From the NCBI GenBank assembly GCA_037447605.1, contig CM074809.1, positions 2,603,297 through 2,667,296 of the forward strand: 64,000 nt of DNA, read 5' to 3'. The DNA is from Zygnema circumcarinatum (taxonomy: Eukaryota > Streptophyta > Zygnematophyceae > Zygnematales > Zygnemataceae). The notes beneath the pieces were generated by a model. That model searched no databases. It was given only the letters and a program-made list of their open reading frames with translations, and was not told the origin of the DNA. Position 1 is the stretch's first letter, and each line of letters starts with the position of its first letter. The position numbers were made by a program, and so were the translations under genes. Positions 21,111 to 33,720 of this stretch are shown piece by piece.

Positions 21111-24100
21111 TCAATCCATGGCTGCTTTGCTGCTATTGCGCCTCAGCGATCCAACTCTCGGTCCTGAAGAGGAGGGAGTTGAGTTGGAGGCGCTTGCTGG
21201 AAGCCGCACTTTTTGAGGGCTCCCAATCTTAAGTTGAGGCGAGCTCAGCGACTTCTTTAGTTCCGCATCGTCCAGGTCCCTTTCCGAACCTCCTTCCTCT
21301 CGTCTTAGATTGTTACTGGTTTCCGAATCTCCCCTCCTCTGGTTTAGGTCATTTCTATTCACAGCAGCATGCCAGCCATTCGAGGCAGGCGACCCCACAA
21401 CTTCCATCTGGGCTGCCGGTTTGGTCTTAGGCGCAGGACCCTTTTCTGGAATAACACCCCTTCCGCTTCTGGGCGCTCCCTCCGGCCCCCCTCTATTGGT
21501 GAGAGTTGCCCCTGCCCCTTCATTTCCCATCAGCGGGTTGCCGACTCCCGAGTCCCCCCGGTTTCTTCGTCGCGTGAGCTTCTCTCCCTGAAACTCTTCC
21601 GACCCACCCCGTCCAACCTCTCCTGCCATGCCCGGTGGAACAAAATTGTCCCTGTGTGCTTTTGCAAGCTCCTCCACCACAGCAGCCACTTCCTCTGCCT
21701 GTGAACTCCTTTTCCCTCGCCTTGAATTGACAGTTCTCGTTCCCACTACGCTCTCGTCTGCAGTCTCCCCATATGCTCCCTGCTGGTCTCTGTAACCCCC
21801 AAAAGATGCCGAATTCTCAACCATGCCTCTCTCCTTCCCCATTTGGTCTCTCGTTGCACCACCTTCAAGATCCCACTGTCGAGTTTCAAACAATTCCCCA
21901 TCATTCCAATAGGCATCTCTGGAATCAATCTTCTCCCTCGATTTGCTCGATGAAGACCCCCCAAAAATGGATTTCTCCTCCTCAGGACTCACCAGTGCCC
22001 ATCGATTTGACGGAGGTGATATTGACCCCTCCTCAGAATGTGTGTCTGTATCTGACTTGTACACTAACATCTCTGTTCCTTCATCGTCATTGCTTCGTTT
22101 TGGTGGTGACTTCAGGCCGTAATATCCCCTTAATAGACCCATGGCAGGACTGAAACGGCGTCTTTCTCCAGGTGGTCCCTCAGAACTCCCTCCTTTTGTT
22201 CCTGCACCGGATGCGTATTGCGTAGACCCTCTGGCAGAAGCACGAGTACTGTAAGGACAAGCCCAAGAACACACCTGTCAGGGAAAAGTGAATGGTACAG
22301 CGAACATATAACTTGACTGCACAACTCCAACAAAAAGACGACAAGGAAAAAATGATGTGCATCAAGACCACACAAACCCTGAGTTTGAATAACCTGAGAA
22401 TCTTTTGTAAGACAACTGTTGAAAATAGCCAGCATTCACGTCCTTATATTAGGCCCCGGTGTCAGTTAGTCGAAAAGGACTAAACGAGTCCAAGGACAAT
22501 CAAAAGCAGAGATTTGAACAATCGTGTTTCTGACACTCGTGGTACAACATCACAAACTCTCTGTACCTGCATTGGCCAAGACTCAATAGCGACGAACAAT
22601 TCGCAGAGTACATGCGGAGTTGAAAAGAGATTGCCAATGGCTTTAGACAACAATAGAAAAGGGACAAGCAATACATTCTCGAACGGAATCACTCCAGGAA
22701 AATGAACGAACATCTCTGACGCTTCCACTGATATGCGACAAGCGACCTCTGGCTTCTAACTTCCACGAAAATGGAATGCATCCATCGGGTAAACCAGGGA
22801 AGCAGTATGCTATCGGAGTCTCATTCCATTTGGATAGGCACATGGGAAATCTGATGTTTTAACTGTCACATCATCAAGGGTTTAGAACATTGCAAGCGTT
22901 TTTGCTGCGTTACTCGATTGTATTTGGTAGTAATGGCCCCAAACTCTGCACTTTGTGCTACCAATTCCACTTAGAGCTCAAATGCCGTTCTTTCTTTCTC
23001 TTTCTTCAAAAAAAGTTGCTTCGCTAGGTACTGAAGGGGTTCAAGAACATTTACATATTCAAACTGATTTGGCTTTCTGAGTTATTGATAGTTTCACCTA
23101 AGCAACCACTGGGTTCTGAATTTGCAGACTACAAAACTATCCGTCTGGTTTGCACTTCTCTGCTTTCAGTTCCTTCACGACGAGATAGGATGACATGACC
23201 CACATAGAGTCATGGGTGATCTCGCCCTGCCTTGCGCATAAACCTGCTTGTGCTCAAGCTATGCAGAATGCGATGTTTCTGATTGATGCTTCCTTGACAG
23301 AACCATCTATTATCAAACCCTCTAGTCAAATTCAGGAACAAGGAGACATACCTTCGGTTTGCTCTTGTCGTCGTGGGACGGGTAGTGAGCGCCGCTGAAG
23401 GGGGGTGTGGCCCAGGCAATGGTATTCGAAGAGTCTTCTGTGCAAACATCTGGCGATCGTCAACCAATCGATTGGTCCGCTTGATATCCATCACCTGCAA
23501 GAGAAATGACATTACATTATGAGACGCACTAATCATACCATACAAAATGAACTCAGGGGGTAGGCAGATAAACAATGTGAAAATCGGGGGGTTCTGAGAT
23601 CATGTGTTCACCGAAGGCGACAGCCTTATGAAGCTCGGAGGAGGTGAATACGTGAAAGCTTATGGACAAAAAAGGCAAGTAAATCAAGAGACTTGACCTT
23701 CTGTTCTCTGTTTACTCAAGTCGGTCCAGGATAGCGCTCGAATACAAATGCAACAATCATCTGTCGGCTGTTTTGGTGAACCGAGAGCAGAAACTACAGG
23801 AGCCTCCTACTGTCATGGAACGCTCAAATGGATGCCTCAAAAAAAATGGGAGAAAATCAGATCTAGTACTCGATACCATTCTACAGCAAGAACTGTGTCC
23901 ACGGCTATGGCTTGCTCCAAAAATTAATTCTTTCTTCAAAAAAAATGGAATCCAGATTCAGATGTTGACAAGCCCTGCTTGTCCCCATATTAAGTAAAAA
24001 GGAGTGTTGAGACGGAAACGACTAGATCCACAAGCACACGGCCACAACGACGAAACAGCACGACAGAACGACATGTTCAAGACGGAAAAGCTCCAGTTCA

Positions 24101-24632
24101 TCGTGTCAAAAAATGTACTTAAATGATAGGGCCAGAACAAGTGAGGGCTCGTGCATTTCACATTTCTCGAACGCCTGCGAACGATCCATTCTACCGTAAA
24201 GTGACAGCTTTCCTGACGGCTCTCCTTTGCTTTCTTCCATTTCTTTGCAGAGCACAAGGGGATACATACGCTGTTATATATACGAAGGAACTTCTGAACA
24301 GCCCTGCTGCCCTATGCTTATCTTTCTCCACGCATCGTTGAAAGGCTTTCACGGTTACCAGGATTGGAAAATTTATGTTCCTACAAAGCTTCAGCACCAA
24401 CTGCGCTCCGGGCCAAATGTAGCACACATAGGAAAACCCAACTTTTGAAAGTTCCCGTACCAGGGCAATGGTGCCTCACCTCAACGCCGTACTTGATAGC
24501 CAAACCAACCAGTGTATCTGTCTTGCAGACGTCATGCACAATAAATCCCCGGCCGTCTTCATCGTGCACGATCCTGACCGGCAAACTTGAGAACGTCTCG
24601 GGCACAGACGGCACAGACGAGGTTGCTGCCAT
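21111..24632 (-). CDS. Intracellular LysM-domain protein
   Basis: Three exons join in frame: 24632-24480, 23494-23352 and 22248-21111, 477 residues. A single LysM domain is split by the first intron: GFIVHDVCKTDTLVGLAIKY in exon 1 and MDIKRTNRLVDDRQMFAQKT, then LRIPLPGPHPPS, in exon 2. This matches the plant LysM proteins typified by Arabidopsis At5g08200/At5g23130, which also share the downstream block SPAMGLLRGYYGLKSPPKR and a following acidic Asp/Ser stretch. There is no signal peptide and no membrane span, so it should be cytosolic or nuclear, unlike LysM receptor kinases. The long C-terminal exon is low-complexity, rich in Gly, Ser, Arg and Glu, and more variable than the LysM part. The biochemical function of this subfamily is not established. 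I chose the ATG at 24632 because it gives the shortest N-terminus in frame with the LysM. Confidence 0.88.
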
Positions 24633-27165
24633 ATCTGCCAAAATGCTATATACTTCGCGACTTTGCTGAAGCTATGACTCAACTAGACATACTGTCCTGC
24701 AGCACACCTGTCTAGGCGATTTCGTTCCAAGAATGCTAAACAAGCATCGAAGAGTGGACCTTGGATCCGGCAGCACCACCCTCCTGCAGCTGAGATTGGG
24801 CTGTGCCGAGCGGGGCACCCTCCTCGTCATGCCGCCATGGCCGCGGCGGGTCGCAGGGCGGGGGATGGCGAGGAGCCATGCGGGTCCATGGCGAGCCGGC
24901 TCACGCGTGCCACCAACCTCCCCTTCTCTCTCCCTCCTCCCCTCCCTCCCTCGCACGTGCGAACGCTCGCGCTCGTCAACAACGGCCGCTTCTTCTGTTG
25001 CCAACGGGCGCGTATCGCGTGACGTGACGGAGATACGGGACGATGTGTCACGCCACGTTCCACTGCCCCTTTCGTCTACACGTGCGGGAGGGCGCACGGA
25101 TTGGGCGGCGGCGAGAAGCGGCTGGCGCGGGCAGGGGGGAAAGTTTTCCCTTCGTTTTTTTTGGAACACTGAGTGGTGTCGTTATCCGGCGCCATTAACT
25201 GCGCGAGGCGGACCGTTGGATCGACCCTTGGAATAGTTGCGGACCATTGATTCCGAACCAACCAACCATTGACAACAGTTGGCAACCCATTGGCTAGTGA
25301 ACCAGGCAACCAGTGCAGTGGATTGCAACTGTTGGATCCAATGGCTGCCAACCATTGCCACTGTTGCAACCCATTGATTATTTTGTTCTGGGTTGTTCAG
25401 GTAAGCATCTTTGTTTATTTTCGATGTGATAGTTAAAACCATTCCCTCCCCTTTTTCCCCATCATCGCTCCCATTGAATCCGAGACGTGAGTTTTAGTAA
25501 TCCTCCACTCTGCAACCAGTGCGTTGACCTCGGTACAATGGTTGCAACTATTGCAATGGTTGCCAACCATTGGACACACCATTGGTTACGCCTACCATTC
25601 CAATGGTTTGCAACCATTGGCATCGGACCGAATCAACCATAGCCAACCACGGACGACCAGATCCAGGCGAGTTCGACTGCTGGTGAATCTGCAGCTGCAA
25701 AATGGATGTGTTGCTTATGAAAGAAGAAAGTTGGGCAAGAAATGGCTTTCATTGGCGAGGTACAAAACCATCGACATTCATACACATCGCGACATTAACA
25801 GAGCATCATGCATGCCATGCATGCCATACATGTACGTGACACAAGCATAAGTAAAGCCGGAACCAAACAACATGGGCTGCCAATAAGAGCCATTAATCGA
25901 CACTTTTTCGACCATCAACAACGCATCCATTGATTCCAAAAGCCGTGGTTAATGGCTTCTCTTCGTTAGTGCCCTTCGTCAATGCCATTATCATTCCCTT
26001 CACTCATTCCCTCATCGCTGTTCAACCACTTTCTTTCATCTCCCACAGGCTTTTCTCCCCTATCCCGACTGCTCTACCGTGATTACTGGGGCTGACGTTT
26101 CGTCAGCGGTTTCTGCACCTCGATTGGTGGCAGGCCCTGAAGTTTTGGCAGAATCATTTGCAAAAGCAGATTCCCAGCAGTCGAAGTCAAGCTCGCCTGA
26201 CCCGGTCCCCTATGGCCAGTAGGAAAGACTACTGCTTCATACAAAAGGAGGCGGACTTCAGAGAGAACTATCGACCAACAGCGAGCGACAGCTTTCGGTT
26301 TCATCATTCAAACAAGTTGGCAACCCCTTCCTAAGAAGCGACGCCGTCAGATACAGCCCTCGTAGGGAATTCGGGTGGGAGTTTGGTTCACCTGAAAGCA
26401 AGATTGCATCTGCGATGAGGGCTATTTCTTGGCCATATGGGGAATCTACGGAGTTGACAGAAGCAGTCACCTTTTGCCCCCCCACACGTGATGTACGACC
26501 GGAGTGACTCGAATGACGCACTTCATGTAAGCATTGAAATGCAGGCTTACACCCGACCACTAGTCACGGCTCTAGTCTCCCAAAATTGTATAAGGAAAGT
26601 GGCAGGTCCTTCGAAGGGCTCTGCAGAGCATTCCCTGGAACCATCACCGAGATCTGATCTGACGTCCCTATCCCCAGTTATGCTCAGCACGAAGGCAACC
26701 GCCAGTTTAGCCCCTCCTCGCCTCCAATCGTGAAGCAGTAAAGCCCAGCGTGCTCAGTTTCAGCCACCTCTAGTGGCACTGCGCAATTACTGCTAAACTT
26801 GCATCATCTCATGGCAGAAAACCTATTGCACCACGAAGAAAGCATTACAAAAAAAGTCCGAATTGGAAATCAACTTCTGTAGATATAGGGATAGATCATT
26901 TTCCCAGCATGCCTCTGAATGACCAGCTTCGTATCCCACCATAGCAGTACTCTCATGATGCAATTCGATTGACGGAATCCTTCGGCCAAAACAGTGTGTC
27001 ACCCATCATCTCCATTCCCCAGTGGATTGCAAAGAGCTGACGCTTGTTGTACCCTACTCAGTTCCGCTGGCCTCTACAATGACACCTGCTGTTTACCGCT
27101 TATGCCTACAGAACCACACGTTCCACCTTCAACATCACCCAGAAAACACGTCCTTGCTATTGACA
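24633..27165. other. Intergenic region upstream of LysM gene
   Basis: Contains GC-rich sequence next to the LysM start (24750-25140), the CAATGG palindrome array at 25210-25640 and about 1.5 kb of unique sequence (25650-27165) that includes the 3' flank of the FET/TAF15-like gene. Short open frames on both strands near 26260-26730 have no recognisable homology and are not called as genes. Confidence 0.55.
25210..25640. repeat. CAATGG palindrome array (two blocks)
   Basis: Blocks at about 25210-25385 and 25535-25640 contain CCATTG, CAATGG, GGTTGCAACC and GTTGGCAACCATTGG words. The two blocks are separated by about 150 bp of ordinary sequence. Spacing is less regular than in the 5820-6215 array, suggesting an older copy. 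Confidence 0.75.
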
Positions 27166-30100
27166 CTAGAAACGATCTCTTCGTCCCCTCCTATCGTCAA
27201 CGCCACGGTAATAGTCCCGAGGAGGCTCCCGTATTCCTCGCCTGTCTGGCGAACGGCTTCTGATGCGAATGTCACGTCCCTCTCGCCCCAAATGAGGACT
27301 GTCTCTCCTGTATGGAACAACATCTCGATCGCTATCGCGAAACCTGTCCCTCCCCCTTTCCTCCCGAAAATTGGCTCTCCTGTCACGCTCCATGTAACCT
27401 CTTGGAGCTGCATCCTCGGCTCTGCGCAGACGATCGGTTTCATCATATCGAGGCCGTCCTCTTTCCCTCTCACTTGGCCTGTAATCCCGAGTATCCCCAC
27501 TTTCATAATACTCCGCTCTGCGTCCTCCCACATCGCGCTCGTATTCGAGAGGATGGAAGGGTGGAGGCCTTGGCTCCACCCACCCATCATAGTCATCCCG
27601 CAGAACTTCATTCCTCGGGTCAAAGCCTCGCCCATAGGGGCTTCGACCCCCAAGGAAGGGCGGCCTCACCGGCCTCACCGGGTTTGAGTATGGCAAAGGG
27701 CGGTCCGGGTCTTGAGGGGGCTGCCCTATAGGGCTCCGCGGCTGCATGCACTGGTTGCAGTGCGTACGGCGGGCAAAGTTGAGGTTTCCGCACCTGTAGA
27801 GGAAGCAATTGGCGTCACGAATAGCACGTTAAATGAGAATAACAAGATGAAGACTCCAATGGACGGACGCAAGACATAGACGATGGGGAGTTGGTGGATG
27901 GGGGATAGAACTTAGGGGAAGGAAAATCGGGAAATTGGGCCGAGAAGCATTCATTAACAGAGAGGAACGACTAGAGTCAGACCAGTGGAGAAGTAGAGTT
28001 TTGAGAAAGAAAGGAGAAAAGCTGGGAGAGGAAATTGAACGGCTCCAGAGGTTATAGGGCAAAGGCAACGAAGGAGAGCAGATGGAGAAGAAGGCAGTCA
28101 CAAAGATAAGGGCAGGGACAACAAGGGTCCCAGTAATACATTTAACATGGAAAAAGTCGGAACGAGCCACATGAGCTTGCTAAAAAGCGCATGAGAAATG
28201 GGGACCACATGTTAGAAATAGGAAACAACTCACAGAAAGACAAGCCAATAGATTTACAGACTGGTCGTGCACTTCAGGGCATCAGAGACGAACACTTGCG
28301 TCACCTGCTGTGTTTCGAGCGGGCAAACGAGCAATCCTGCATCACTTACATGGGGTCTGCACATATCCAGTCGCCTTCTCGAGGAGGTACGTTCGGATTG
28401 TTTCTGGCGTAACCAGAACCACCTCTTCCAGCGTCCCCAAACCTCCCAGCAGGAGGAGCAAATTGACCTCTTCCCGCGGACGCTCGGCCGCTAAAGGGTG
28501 AACTCGAAAACAAGCTTTTGCTGTCTCTCCTATCCCTCTCACTACCCCTTCTCATGATTGGCTCATGGCCATCTCCAGCACGAGCACTACTTCGCCGTCT
28601 TTCATAATCCAAATCTGATTTCTTGTTCGAATCATGATCCTGACGTCTTCCCTCGTCCACCCGAGGCTTCCCATCCTTACCATGACCCTCCACAATTGTT
28701 GGCTTCTCGAGTTCAACTGCTATCCGGCTGCCTTTGAACTCATAACCTGCATGGCAACCTTACCGACGTAGTTAATGCCTCTGCTTCTTGAAAATCTTCA
28801 TATCTTCCGTCTTCCTTGCAAGAAAGCCCAGTCAATCGAACCCTTTCTCTTCACTTTTAAACCCGTATACGAAAAGTCAGACCAATCCCACAGCATGGCA
28901 ATATTATGCCATCCATTCCAGTTCTGACTGATCTTGTCCTCTAATTTTTTTTTCCCGAAAAACCACCATGCACCCTGGCACAGCCCTGAACTGTGCGAGC
29001 AACATCGTTCGCATCTGCGTGTGAACCCACTGCCCGACTAACCGGACTGTTTGATCGCTAAGCTTGTCATGTAACTTTGAAACTTTGCCATCCGAACCAC
29101 CCTTTATCACTCTAGAGAGTCCACATATATGAGGCCTCAAAGAGACCTGCTGCCAACACCACACACAACCACTCAAACCCAGATTGTTCACACATCCATC
29201 TGAATTTTCACCAGAAAGAAAACCATTGCTAAGGAGATTCAAGACCGATATTTCCCACGACTACTCAACCAAGAGGCATTCGATCGCAAGGGACTTCAAA
29301 CAAAACTTTCCACATCAAATAACAAAGTCTGGCAAGTAGCCCCCGGCTGAATCATTCAGATTGCAGGAGAGGCAAACACGACAAACTTCAGACAAACCAA
29401 CATAGAAGCGTTGAGCAAGTCACGCAGAGTATACGCACCATCGAACCATTTGACCAGATGGGCCGCTGTTTTCCCATTCTCAACAACCACTCTCGCAGCC
29501 AGCAAGCCGTCTTCAGAGTCGCGTTGCAAGTGGATTGATGGAGCTCCTCCCTCTTTGTCAACCTTACATCCACAGAAATCCCTATCCCATTTCTCAGAAT
29601 CTAGAGAGCTCTAGTTCATCTGAAAGAACAAGTAAGCACGCATCACTGCAATCAGGTGAACCATCCTTTAACTCAGTCCATTGTTCGCACACGCACGACA
29701 TAGCTTCCACTACTCATAAGATTAGGCTTCCCAAAGCCAGAACATGGCCAAACTACGACAAAAGACTCGCTTGCATTAGAGCAGCCGACATTCCAAGACG
29801 ACACACTGAGACTTCATAACTCCTGACATGGGTGTTTGTTCTTCTTTGTTCTAAAATGCATTTTTCTACATCCAGCACCCCGTGCCATAAGTGGCAGAAT
29901 TGATATGGTAGACATATCATTCATGCCCCTCGATGCATTAGACATGCGACGCAGAGTTCTCCATTACAGTTCGTGTAGACTGCCATGGAAAGAGCTAAAA
30001 GTCATTGCCGATCGGACCATTCCAAAGTTACCCTAAACTACATCCACATCTTAAACCAGATTCAACCCAAAGGTTCTGTCATGTTCGCATATGTCACCTT

Positions 30101-31645
30101 GATCTTCCCGACGTCACTCAGCAGGACCACCAACTCTTCCTCAGTGGTCTCCTTGGCCAGATGACTAATAAAAACTACTCCTTCACTTTCTGCTGAATTC
30201 GTGCTCGGCCGCTTTGTTGAATCAGTTTTTAGATCTGCAGGCAAGGGACAGGCGAGTGTAGATAACGAAGGTGAGAAGGTGAGCGACAATGAATATCAGT
30301 TATAATCAAGCTGCCCTCAGTTTGAATCCGGCAAAAAGACGTGACGAAGGACTGAGTAAAAATGTTGATGAAAAATACAGCCACTGGTCAGGCCTCTGCT
30401 AGTCTGAACGAACAGATCTCAGTGCTTTCCTTGCCCCATTGGCACTACTCACCTCGGTTATGATGCCTAATCGTCCATCAAGAACGGATGCTTTGTTTCT
30501 CAAGGTCAAAAATGAAATCAAATGATTGCACCAGTGGAGATATAACTGTGTGAAACCCTGGACTAACTTGGAACTGAATGAAGGAAAGCTAAACGCTGGC
30601 CAGAGGCATGATTGTCTTCAAAGCTCTATCTTTACATTTAGTGTAATCCCTTTCTTCATCGTGGACCAGGCAAAACTTCAAACTCGACGGAAAAAACGCC
30701 TGGCATTTAACAAACCAATTGGGATTCACATCTCTTTCACATTGTTCAGAAACGAAAAGTTCATCAAACAATTTGCACTAGCAGCCCTTTTGACTACGAG
30801 AATGAATGACGTAACCGATAAAGCAGCACAAGCTCCGCTGGAGTTCACAGGCCAGAACAAACATGTCAAGACATCTGCATGGACGTTTGTCGATAAAACA
30901 CCCATCACTTATCATCGCCACCCTACAGATGGTTCCTTTGCTCCATCGGGAGCAAAATCAGCTAAAAGGACGATGTATTCCTTGTGCAGACATAAAGGAA
31001 CACTTCTTTTCCAATCAAAGCAAAATTATATGCTGCAGAACTAGATCGAGGGCGGACAGGTGCCAGAATAACCTACTCCAAAAAACCAAGAGCTATTACA
31101 AGTAGAGAGCATCAACATTACATAGGCCCATCTTCAAGTATAGACAGGGTTCAAGACCTTCTGTAAAGTCGAACCCTCAAGCTTGTACGGCACGAAAGAA
31201 TCTAGGAAGAGACTTGTACAATCTCCCCGCAGAATGTCTCAGAAGGTCACCAGTTCATTTCCTGGAGCAACAGGACTTGCTACTTACCCTTCCCTTCATG
31301 CTGATGTCTATCCTTTTCCTCCTCGTCCTCGCCTTCGATTCCAGCTCCTCTACCATCAGTCAGCTCTTCCATCCTCATATTTTCTCCTATATCTGCGTCT
31401 CGTTCATAGCGGCCATCCAAACCTCCCCCTCCCTCCTGCTCGTGGTGAAATTCACGCTTCTCACCGTCCCGCATCCCGAGGGATTTTCTCTGGCGATATC
31501 CACCTTTACCACCACGAACATCCTCCTCTCCTTCGGATCCCCTTCCTGTACTGTGTTCCTGCCTCATCTCGTTATCCCAATCCTCCTTTATATCTTCCCA
31601 CTCCACATCAGCTGCACCGCCTCCTTCTTCCCGCCTTCCGTCCAT
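27166..31645 (-). CDS. FET/TAF15-like RNA-binding protein (RRM plus RanBP2 zinc finger)
   Basis: Five exons join in frame: 31645-31288, 30234-30098, 29562-29439, 28746-28350 and 27793-27166, 547 residues. An acidic/Gly-rich N-terminus (about 1-135) leads to an RRM: VVFISHLAKETTEEELVVLL (RNP2 strand), then APSIHLQRDSEDGLLAARVV and FKGSRIAVELEKPT. The RNP1 strand lacks the usual aromatic residues, so RNA contact may be atypical. A basic Ser/Arg/Gly linker is followed by a RanBP2-type zinc finger (about 335-365) with [20 protein letters not shown] and CNQCMQPR; the finger is split by an intron after the second base of the Met codon. The tail is Arg/Asp/Tyr-rich with SRSPDRRG and ends GRRDRF. This order (RRM, RanBP2 finger, Arg-rich tail) is that of FUS/TAF15/Cabeza proteins, nuclear factors in transcription and splicing. 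Confidence 0.88.
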
Positions 31646-32140
31646 CTAGACTCCGCCCAGAATCCTCGACAGCGATCGCGCCAACGTCTACCTCCGGCGG
31701 GAGCAACTGCAAGCGTCTGAGCAGGGCTGAAAGCTCCAAAGGTCGACGGCCTGCACTGCAGGCGCTACCCGCTGCCGCGATCGGACCGCGGAAGGGCGAG
31801 AGAGAGAGGCAGCTCAGCAGGCAGAGCGGGGCGGGGGCGGACCAGAACCGAAAATATTCGGCAACTACATGGAATTTTGTTAAACCTTTGGAAGATTGTA
31901 CGAATAATCCGTACGATGCCGTGCCGGAGGTACAGTACAGTCAGCAGTCCTCATATTTTCCACCCTGTACAGTGCGTCCCCAAGAAATTCGCCCCGATTT
32001 TGCCGAAACCAGCTTTTTGTACGGTAACTCTGTGTTAGCCGTACTACCCGTACTATCCGTACCCCTAAAACCCTAGAACCCTAAAACCCTAAAAACCGTA
32101 CTAGCCGTACTAGCCGTACTAGCTGTACTAGCCGTTACGG
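31646..32140. promoter_or_regulatory. Upstream flank of FET/TAF15-like gene
   Basis: Promoter-side sequence. It holds the word CAGTCCTCATATTTTC at about 31945, found in inverse orientation at 33365 and 33675, and a telomere-like plus CCGTACTAG repeat tract at 32060-32135. No gene seen. Confidence 0.45.
32060..32135. repeat. Telomere-like CCCTAAAA tract plus CCGTACTAG tandem repeat
   Basis: Three to four degenerate CCCTAAAA/CCCTAGA units are followed directly by about four copies of the 9-mer CCGTACTAG. CCCTAAAA is the complement of TTTTAGGG, an 8-base telomere unit known from some green algae. It is far too short to be a telomere. Confidence 0.75.
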
Positions 32141-32146
32141 GCTTCA

Positions 32147-33390
32147 GCAAAACTCACCGAATCTTCCCGCACGTGCCGCCGTAAGAGGCGCTCGCTCGTC
32201 TTTCCTCCTTCTTGGCTCCGATACGACACGACACGATACGATACTGAACGAAACGGTACGATATGGTACGGTACGATACGTACGGTCCAATATGAACTCT
32301 AACATGAACTCTAACAATACCGCGCGTCTATTGGTAACACGAACCTTCTATTTGCAAAAATCAATATTTTCGCCTCATATTTGCCAAAGGAAAATTCTAT
32401 TCTCACACCTTTTTTGCCTACACACAGACCTTTTTTCGCCGGGCAGGTTCTATTTTAGAAAATCGAAAAATGCTTTTTTAACACCTTTTTTGTCTATACA
32501 CACTCCTTTTTCCGTCGGGCAGATTTTACTCCTGATTTTTTTTTGGAGTGAAAAACAATATCGGCTTGCCCGAATCCACTGAAGCGGAAGATCCGTCCGC
32601 CACGAGAATCGTTCGCGGGTGTGCGTCCCTTCACAAGCATTGAATCCCGTCGACTAACTCGCAGATCGCAACACGGCAGATCACCGTTCGATCTGCAGTC
32701 GGGCTCTGTCCCAGCGAATGGCACGTGCCCACGTGCCCCACCAATGCCGGCTGGCACGTGCTAGAGCGCGCGTCCCACGGCCCGAGATCTCCACAAAATA
32801 TGAGCTTGACTGGCCAGCCTGCGGCGGCTCTCCAACTAACAGCCAACACCATCTCCCAAGTGTACCCTTAATCACGTGGCAAATTATAATTGGTCCAAGC
32901 ATTCAATGTACGGTATTTCGCCTTTCCTCGAAACTGTGACCGTACAGTTTTTGTATGGACGGTTTGAGCCGGATTTGGCGGGACACGTGGGCCCGTGCCA
33001 TTCGCTGGGAACGAGACCAACTGCAGATCGAACGATGATCTGGCGTGGTGCGATCTGCGAGTTAGTTGACGGCGGAGATTCACCGCACGTGTGAAGAACG
33101 CACACCCGTGAACGATCATGGGGCGAACGGATCTTCCGCTCCTAGCGGATTTGGGCAAGCCGATTTTTTCCTCTCCAAAAACAAAATCAGGGGTAAAATC
33201 TGCCCGACGGAAAAAGGTTTGTATCGATTCCAGAAAGGAATGAAAAAAGCATTTTTCGTTGTTAATCCTTTTTTTTCTAAAATAGAACCTGCCCGACGAA
33301 AAAAGGTCTGTGTGTAGACAAAAAAGGTGTGAGAGTAGAATTTTCCTTTGCCAAAACCATGGCGAAAATATGAGGACTGTTGACTGTACG
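32147..33390. repeat. Repeat copy interrupted by a foldback element
   Basis: The outer repeat begins CGCACGTGCCGCCGTAAGAG and includes GATACG-rich words and GCGCGTCTATTGGTAACACG. It matches 33393-33720 closely. In this copy the repeat is interrupted at 32388 by the 958-bp foldback element and resumes at 33356 with ACCATGGCGAAAATATGAGG. Confidence 0.8.
32389..33346. mobile_element. Mutator-like (9-bp TSD) non-autonomous foldback element
   Basis: The ends are inverted repeats (GGAAAATTCTATTCTCACAC on the left, its near-complement at the right). The two arms remain complementary for about 300 bp each, including GACCTTTTTTCGCCGGGCAG against CTGCCCGACGAAAAAAGGTC. It is flanked by perfect direct repeats TTTGCCAAA at 32380-32388 and 33347-33355. 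The sequence TTTGCCAAA followed by ACCATGG occurs once, uninterrupted, at 33662-33677 in the neighbouring repeat copy, which is the empty site. A 9-bp duplication and long inverted arms are typical of Mutator-like elements. No transposase is encoded. Confidence 0.85.
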
Positions 33391-33392
33391 GG

Positions 33393-33720
33393 AACTCACC
33401 TAATCTCCCCGCACGTGCCGCCGTAAGAGGCGCTCGCTCTTCTCCCCTTTCTTTTTGGCTTCGATACGATACGATACGATACACCGAGCGGAAAACTACG
33501 TCTATACGTTACGATATGGCACGATACGATACGATGCTAGCGATGTGGTACGGTATGGTACGGTATGATACGTACGGTCGAACATGAACTCTAACATAAT
33601 GCCGCGCGTCTATTGGTAACACGAACCTTCTATTTGCAAAAATCAAGATTTTCGCCTCAGATTTGCCAAAACCATGGCGAAAATATGAGGACTGTTGACT
33701 GTACATGTACAGTACTGTAC
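33393..33720. repeat. Second repeat copy with empty insertion site
   Basis: Tandem partner of 32147-33390 without the foldback insertion. It contains a (GATAC)n-like run at 33460-33485, a GGTACGGTATGG-type run at 33545-33580, and a short foldback around GCCAAAACCATGGCG. Confidence 0.8.

Noticed and set aside
26258-26733. Overlapping frames on both strands near 26.3-26.7 kb
   Set aside because: Neither shows domain features or in-phase splice partners; they lie in the 3' flank of the FET/TAF15-like gene.
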